From assembly GCA_026545225.1 (NCBI GenBank), contig CM048850.1, positions 29,255,797-29,319,796 on the forward strand: DNA of 64,000 bases, written 5' to 3'. Under the pieces are notes generated by a model. That model was not told where the DNA came from. It was given only the letters and a program-made list of their open reading frames with translations, and made no database searches. The position numbers and the translations under genes are program-made. Each line of letters starts with the position of its first letter. Position 1 is the first letter of the stretch. This stretch comes from Cornus controversa (lineage: Eukaryota > Streptophyta > Magnoliopsida > Cornales > Cornaceae). Shown in pieces: positions 57,469 to 64,000 of the stretch.

Positions 57469-60006
57469 GGATGCATCCATGTAAATAACAAATCCCACAT
57501 CACTGACTAGAATGGTAAGAACTGGTATTGAGGTCAATCTAGTCTTCAACTCTTTGAAAGCCTACTCACACAGGTTGTGCCAAACAAACTTCACATCTTT
57601 CTGAGTTAATCAGGTTAAAGGTGCAACAATCTTAGAGAATCCCTCAATGAAGCATCTATAGTAACTTGCCAAGCCCAAGAAACTATGAATCTCCATAATT
57701 GTAGTAGGTCGTTTCCAATTCAACACTGCCTCCACTTTGGCAAAATCTACCGAGACTCTATCCTTAGAGATCATATACCCCCAAAACTTAATATGTTCGT
57801 GTCAAAACTCACACTTCTCAAATTTAGTGTAGAGCTGATTCTCGCAAAGTCTAAAGTGCAATGCTCAAGTGCTGCTCATGTTCCTCCTTACTTTTGAAAT
57901 ATATCAGAATGTCATCTACAAAAATTATGACAAACTGATCCAAGTAAAGTCTAAACACTCGATTCATCATATCTATAAAAGTTAATGGCACATTAGTCAA
58001 CCCAAAAGGCAAAACTATGAATTCGTAAAGGCCATAACGAGTCCTGAAGGAAGTCTTAGGAAAATCCCCCTCCCTAATTCTCAACTGATGATACCTATAG
58101 CTCAGATCAATCCTAGAGAACAACTGTGCCCCTTTGTGTTGATCAAACAAATCATCGATGCGTGGCGAAGGGTAATTGTTCTTGATCGTCACCCTATTCA
58201 ACTTATGATAGTCAATACACAAATAAAGTGACCCATCTTTCTTCTTGACAAACAGAACATGTGCTCCCCATGGAGACGTACTGGGTTGAACAAACCCACG
58301 ATCTTGCAACCCTTAAATCTACTTCTTTAGTTCCTTCAATTCACCTAGTGCCATCCTATAGGGTGCCCTGGAGATAGGTGAAATGCCCAGGAAAAAATCA
58401 ATGCAAAAGTCTACTACCCTCCTAGGAGGCAAACCTGAAATGTCCTGGAATATATCACCATATTCTGATATAATTGGTAGTTGTTCTACCTTCACACACC
58501 GCTCAACTACTTCAATGTGAGCAAGAAATCCTATGGTCATGGTACCCTCGAACTCACCACACCTAAATTGAGAAAGTAATTGTCCCAGAATTGAGAAAAC
58601 AATGATCTTCTTGTGACAATCCAACTGGGCATGATATCTCACTAACCAATTCATACCTAATATTGTATCAAACTCCCTCATTTGTAATATTATCAAGTCA
58701 ACCGAAAGTTCCATCTCACCAATACTAATAGGACAAGCACGACACACCCTATCAAGTGTCATTGAGTGGTCTAAGGGGAGTTGCAATAGATAGAGTACCA
58801 TTCATACTTTTAGGTCCCAATCCAAGTGTATTTACTAACGATAGTGAAATAAAATAATATGAAAAACCTGAACCAAACAACACTCTAGTTATACTGCCAT
58901 AAATAGTAAGTGTACCTTCCACTGCAGGTGGTGCAACATCCTGCCCAACATCTGGTAAGACAGCATAAACCCTCGTTCCTCCATGTTACTGTGGTGCCTG
59001 ACCCCTCTATCGACCCTCCTTGTGTGATTTGGTGCAATAGCGAGTCATATGTCCATTTTTTTGACAATTATAGCACTGTTTATGGAATTAGTGAGGCTAA
59101 ATGTCTTAAGGTGCCGCTGGTACCAAAGTTATGGACTGCTCACCTCCACCAACTCTTTGTCATTTTGTTACTTGCCAATTATGACTACCTTTTTGCCCCG
59201 ATTGACTATGCATATCCTTTGGAGGTTGTTGCTACTGTTGCCTCTTCAGATTTTGCTGCGAGTTAAAGTTAGTTTTTTCCCTTTTCCTTATCTACGGCCT
59301 TGTGCTCCTTCTTTTGTTGACATTTAAGGTTATCATGTTCGATCCTCATCACACGCTCTACAACCTTTGCGTAGCTTCTTAATCCCTGACTAATCACCAA
59401 CTTCCTAATGTTAGGAGCTAATCCCTCTACAAATCTTCTAGCCTGGATCTCCTCATCTGTAACTATATAAGGAGAAAATCGAGAGAGTTCTGCAAACTTA
59501 GCCTCATATTGACTCACCGTCAATGCCATAGTTTCTTGCTCTAAGTGTATAAACTCAACTACCATCCCATCCCTCACTGCATGTGAAAAATGTTTCTCAT
59601 AAAACCAGTTTTTAAACTCATCCCAATTTATGTGTGTGACATTCTTGACACTTCTATTCACAAAATACCACCACTGACGGGCATCGCCAGATAAGCAAAA
59701 AACTGCTATCCTTCTTTTCTACACCTCAGTGCAGTCCATAATATCAAAGTATTTCTTCATGTCCTCTATCCACTTCTCTGCATCTAGTGGATCAGTAGCA
59801 TTGGTAAAGTCAGCCTCTTCCAATTTCTTTATTTGTTGGACCAAGGTAATGATTGAACCCTGTCCCACATCTGGGTTCGGCATTTAAACATCTGAGTTCA
59901 GCATTTGAACTGGCTCATCCATCTGTTCCACTCCACGGTGGCCTCTTCCATGACCAGCGTCACCATGTCCACCTTGTCTACCATGTCTTCTTCCAACTCC
60001 AGACAT
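57469..60006 (-). pseudogene. Tekay-like (chromovirus) Ty3/gypsy gag-pol, truncated
   Basis: The minus strand starts MSGVGRRHGRQGGHGDAG at 60006. The capsid domain spans 59270-59800 (EKWIEDMKKYFDIMDC, INWDEFKNWFYEKHF, FVEGLAPNIRKLVIS), the zinc knuckle is near 59040-59090 (CYNCQKNGHMTRYC), the protease near 58860-58900, and its tail 58620-58800 (FDTILGMNWLVRYHAQLDCH). RT is at 57851-58310 ([47 protein letters not shown]), and RNase H starts down to 57469 (FLGLASYYRCFIEGF, VIYMDAS). The protease DSGAS box reads GSGFS, so its catalytic Asp is lost. Stops and frameshifts separate the open pieces. Integrase and chromodomain are missing beyond the Athila insertion. Confidence 0.9.
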
Positions 60007-60160
60007 CTTATTTTTCATTATATGATAATGATATCATTAGTCTAATAATTAATCATACCTAAACCCAGAGCATGGTAAGGAAGTAGATAAGATAATCAAT
60101 ACAAATCATTAATCTCCTATCCTAAATATCACTTCCCCTGGCCAAGTAACTCGTAACCTA

Positions 60161-60174
60161 GGCTCTGATACCAA
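60161..60174 (-). other. tRNA-iMet primer-binding site
   Basis: The minus strand reads TTGGTATCAGAGCC, two bases downstream of the LTR, the perfect initiator-Met primer site of chromoviruses. Confidence 0.88.
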
Positions 60175-60176
60175 TA

Positions 60177-62018
60177 TATCACACCCCTAAATTTAAATAC
60201 CAGAAACTCTCGTCCAGTATTTGAATTTGGTGTGAGACTTGAAAGCACAACATCCACCATAACATTTAATACTTTCAAGTTTTACATTACTATAACAAAA
60301 GATAATCATCTAGATCATCGATCTATACAAAAATATTTCATCAAAGCATCATTCCACATCATGGGTACCAACTATATACAACAAAAATAATACAAGCTAC
60401 AAGGGTATACATGTAAATGGTCTCCATCGTTCTATACCGTGCATTCATCACTGAGTACCTGAAAATAAAATGGGGTGAGCTCACAAGCTTAGCAAGAAAA
60501 ATCGCTAAACACTATCATTACTCAGCAAATTGACCTTATCTAATCTTCCTATATATATAAGAACTCGAATAACAATCTTTTTATTTAGATTCACAATTTC
60601 TTATGATAATTAAACTCTAGTTAATCATCATATCCACAATCTCTTTATGAAGGAACCATATTCTTAAAATAATTCCTTATTAAGATAATCGTCTAGATTA
60701 ACTTAAACATTATTAATCTCACATGAGCCCTGAGCTCCCCTCAATAAATGACTTGCTTAGCCAACAAGTGGTGTGCATCGCATAGTCGTGGACTATTGAA
60801 TGGTCCCAGACAATGTCCACACAATAAGGGCACACTCCACCCAATGGCCATATCAAATAGGTAGTGCACTTCCAATAGGTATGTCCCTGACAATACCAAC
60901 AAAATCCTCTATAGAGTTAGTCCCAGACTACCTCTCTAATTAAGACCAAGCTTATCAATTTTTATAATTCATCTCATTCCCATCAACCATTTAATAAATC
61001 AGATCATCCATTAATGTAATCAATATTCATATTAATTTTTCAATTCAGGATTCACCACTTAGATCTCTTCTAAACTTAATTATTTTGGCATAATTAAGTT
61101 TATTATGCTGAAATATGTTACTCTAATATTTCTTATAATTTTCGGAGCATTAAACATTTTTTTTTCTAATTTTTTTCTCCAATTTCAAAACAATGAAAAG
61201 TGGGGTTTCTTCCTCACCCTTGCTTGAACAGTATCTACTTAGAAATTGAAAATTTTATACTTCTAGGCTAGAAAACTATCATTCCCAACTACAAATCAAT
61301 CTCAAAGCATATGACATTGTTCACACACTTTTCACTATATCAAACATTAAACAATAACATCAAAACCCAATCATAAATTTCATAGCCTGCTACTTTTTCT
61401 TATGCATCTAATTTCCTATTTTGCATGTTGTTAGATATATAAATGGTCCATGTTCACGAATCTCTTGGCATGTGCAATAATCAACATCAAGTCTATCAAT
61501 ACAATGAAACATGACCAATTAGCTAACATATGCAATCTATACGTGGATTTCAAAAGATTTATCACTACTGATGTGATTATTAATAAATAAAAGATACAAG
61601 AGCATGTGATCTAAATGAACTATGTTAAACATCATATAAACATAAGCTTAGTCAAAATCAGTGAACATGTGTAGATACATATATACTAATAGAACCTATA
61701 TATGTTTGCATATAAAATGCCTACACTTTCTCAGCCAACCAAACACAAAATATGCACTATTTCTTAAAGACCCACAACTAAGTTCATATGAAATCAATAT
61801 ACTCCTACAAACAACTACCTACAAGGGTTAAACCATGTATCATACATGTTATTTCTTATTCCTGCATATATATATATATATAGATGCATGTAGGCACATA
61901 TCACTGGGTAAGCCTATTTGGAATCAGATTTCGTAATTAATTAAAGGAAACAAAAGATTCAAGTATACACACACATCTTGCTAAGCTTCTACTTAATATT
62001 TGAACCAATTAAACCTAA

Positions 62019-62049
<31 letters not shown>

Positions 62050-62657
62050 AGAAAATTGGGCAAGAATCAACTTGCCTTCTAAGATGAATCTTTTTTATTT
62101 TTTTTCTCTTCCTCCTCTTTTTTCCTCTTCTTCTTCTTCTTCTTTTTCTTTTTCTTTTCTCTCTCTTCTTTCTCTGTTCTGCCGAACTGTACTTTAGCTA
62201 GTCTCTCTTTTTTGCATATTTTGTTTCCTTACTTTAAACTATGCATCAGAATGTGGGTCAACAAGTCTAGAATTGATTTGAGACTTTTGGACACATGTCA
62301 CCCATGCACACACCTCTGCCACTTACTTTCTAATTCCAAGATTTTATTTTTTTTCTCCATACATCCATAATTGCTTTGCTAACCTCACAAAATTCTAAAA
62401 TTACATTTAGATCCTAAAAAAAAATTAAGATAAGATCTAAATAAATTCATAATATTACAAAATTTCTCATTCCCAAACACAAATTTGATTTCTGGGTGGC
62501 CATCCAATCCAAGTTCTCAACCCTAGACAGGAAAAATGTACATGGCATACCTTCACTTTCAAAACATTTTCTCTCTTTGTTGACCCAACCTTGAATCAAC
62601 CTCTCACCTCTTCTACTCTTGCCAATATACAACCCCGATTTGAAAAATTATGTGACA
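60177..62657 (-). mobile_element. Tekay-like 5' LTR
   Basis: A 2.5-kb minus-strand LTR starting TGTCACATAATTTTTC at 62657 and ending AGGGGTGTGATA next to the iMet PBS. It contains TTCTT-rich pyrimidine tracts (62095-62180), a (TA)n tract (62023-62049) and repeated GGTCCCAGAC(A/T)-type words at about 60800-60940. The 61-residue open frame at 62447-62632 lies in the LTR and is probably chance. Confidence 0.82.
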
Positions 62658-62900
62658 AAAATGCCAATTTCATGTTAGCCCCAAAAATTGGAATAAGTTA
62701 ATTGTATGGGCTTCTCATCACTAGAAGTTAAAATCTTTCAAATATGCAGTATCAACAATGGCTCTTGCCACATGTATCTACCACATTTGGCGCAAATAGA
62801 ACTCCAGACTAAACAAGAATGCCTCTTCTTCGAAGAGTGTTGTCTTGAACTTAATCTCGGCAATGATTAGGGAAAATTTGCTTTCGCCCCCATGTAATAT
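62658..62900 (+). mobile_element. LINE zf-RVT terminal fragment
   Basis: The plus strand reads MALATCIYHIWRK, a stop, then NSRLNKNASSSKSVVLNLIS and AMIREN, the end of a plant LINE RT protein (IWxERNxRxF motif, then a helical tail). It is adjacent to the Tekay-like LTR, which probably inserted into it. Confidence 0.65.
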
Positions 62901-63024
62901 AAATTTGAAGCTCACAAGTGCTTATCTGAGTGGCTTTTGCTTCCTTGCAACCGTTTACCTCCGAGACCGTGTGATTCACCATAATCAGAGCTAATAGTAG
63001 CTCCACCTTCACCAATTATGGTAG
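62901..63024. other. Unassigned short spacer
   Basis: No family recognised between the LINE tail and the SIRE-like LTR. Confidence 0.4.
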
Positions 63025-63630
63025 ACAAACACAACACCTATATTCATGAGTGATTCTTAAGATTGTGTTCTCTATCTAATCGACTATTCAGAGACTATTT
63101 CAGATTATTTCGTTCAATCATAATATTAGCCTTTTGGTTTCCTTTCAACTACTTGTTTATGAGAATGGTGAATCACATCGTACTATAAAATAGATAGAAT
63201 ATTCGCAGAGTGTTTGCATTTTTTCAACAACCCTTTTGCAAGGATTGATGAGTAAGTCTAGAGTTTGCAACAACTAGACGAGGAGTCATAGGAGTCAGTC
63301 TGGGATGTCCAGTAACTAGTTCTTGGCAGAGGGGAGTGGGTGTGAGACTGAGACATTATCTGTTGTACTTTACTTTGAGATATTGGATTTGTTTCTTCGG
63401 AGCTACATCCTCACCTATGATTTTTTTTCAAAAGTATTTTCACATATATCTGGTGTCATATCTTACTATACTTTATTTATCGCTTTGTGTGTGACTTTTT
63501 TTAATTTAATGGGGCTAAAATTAAAATAATTTGAATAATTAAGCGAACGAATTCATACACTTACTCATCCCCCTCTAGGTGTGTTTTTTTATCAAACTTC
63601 TATAGCCACTTCCGCACAGTGCAACTTACA
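63025..63630 (+). mobile_element. SIRE-like LTR, right half only
   Basis: It matches 55130-55680 in order: TTCATGAGTGAT, GATTGTGTTCT, CTATTCAGAGACT, GTGTGAGACTGAGAC, TGTTGTACTTTACTT, ATATATCTGGTGTC, and CCCCCTCTAG. The left half and an intact right end are missing. Confidence 0.75.
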
Positions 63631-63649
63631 GTCCATTAATCATCTATTT

Positions 63650-64000
63650 TTCTCTTGTACATACTCCTCCATGACTTGGAATCACATTCAACACCTTACT
63701 GGCTTTCATATCCTTCCCAATTGTTGGAATGACCTAGTCAATTAGTGGTCTACTCATTGGAAAACTTCAAGAAAATCTAATACTTTTATTGTTCATAAAT
63801 TGATTCTCACTTCTCCAGTTTACTTCATTTAGATATAGAGGAATGTCAGGGTATTCAAAGGTAGGTCTTATCCTTCATAAGTAACCATAAATCTTATTAA
63901 CAATGCTATAAGGTGCAGCCTTGCTTCAATCAAGTTAATTGACAAGTTCCCTAATAAGTAGAATTGGCAAAGTTTGAGACATTCAAGACCTCTCTTTACT
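63650..64000 (+). mobile_element. LINE zf-RVT tail, running off the window
   Basis: The plus strand reads LTGFHILPNCWNDLVN, then HKLILTSPVYFI, RNVRVFKGRSYPS, VTINLINNAIRCSLASIKLI. The RNxRVFxG motif and following helix mark the end of a plant LINE RT protein. Stops interrupt it. A different LINE copy from the one at 62658. Confidence 0.75.

Noticed and set aside
58910..59327. Plus-strand frames of 118 and 92 residues
   Set aside because: They are antisense to the gag zinc-knuckle region, where CYNCQKNGHMTRYC on the minus strand is clearly the coding sense.
1..64000. An intact host gene or an active autonomous transposon
   Set aside because: Every gene-like segment that I recognise is partial, has stops or missing catalytic parts, and is embedded in transposon sequence.

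Overview
This window is nuclear DNA from a flowering plant. It is AT-rich and built almost entirely of nested and decayed transposable elements. I see no intact host gene, no tRNA or rRNA gene, and nothing prokaryotic. The evidence for a plant is: Athila-type LTRs with a tRNA-Asp primer site, Tekay-like and Tat-like Ty3/gypsy pol genes, L1-type LINE pieces, CACTA elements, and broken pieces of plant genes (GH10 xylanase, a PHR1-like MYB-CC factor, a CIPK kinase, ribosomal protein L3). The species cannot be named from this sequence.

Region 1-38302 reads best as one old Athila-type element on the minus strand. Its 5' LTR is 36919-38302, gag is about 35760-36690, the 3' internal part is 25041-27050, and its 3' LTR is split between 166-435 and 24798-25040. 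A 24.4 kb CACTA element (436-24797) splits that LTR. It has CACTA/TAGTG ends, a TTC target duplication and subterminal TTAGTGACGGT arrays. The 5' LTR of the same Athila element supplies the matching empty site at 38031-38033.

The CACTA element has no recognisable transposase. It carries fragments of at least four unrelated host genes: xylanase 1446-4313 (-), PHR1-like 10267-10751 (+), CIPK1-like exon 11950-12012 (-) and RPL3 exon 19636-19741 (-). It also holds LINE scraps. Four solo LTRs later landed in it: 2735-4102, 4615-8398, 13204-16084 and 20124-23759. Three have perfect 5-bp target duplications. It is therefore a large multi-gene 'Pack-CACTA', the most interesting object here.

Region 27051-35756 fills the Athila interior with mostly unassigned AT-rich DNA, LINE remnants, and at its right edge a second CACTA-like terminus (35741-35756). 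Region 38303-42984 is a degraded Tat-like gypsy element on the minus strand with an antisense extra ORF. Region 42985-46200 is a Tekay-like 5' LTR plus leader (+). Region 46795-52080 is the 3' part of another Athila element (-), interrupted by a solo SIRE-like LTR. Region 52085-55749 is a non-autonomous plus-strand LTR element encoding a 'putative plant transposon protein'. Region 56035-57468 is a third Athila 5' LTR with its PBS, inserted into the RNase H codons of a Tekay-like element whose gag, PR, RT and 5' LTR occupy 57469-62657 (-). LINE 3' ends and a truncated SIRE-like LTR fill the rest.

All family names rest on motif recognition by eye. No database search or alignment program was run.
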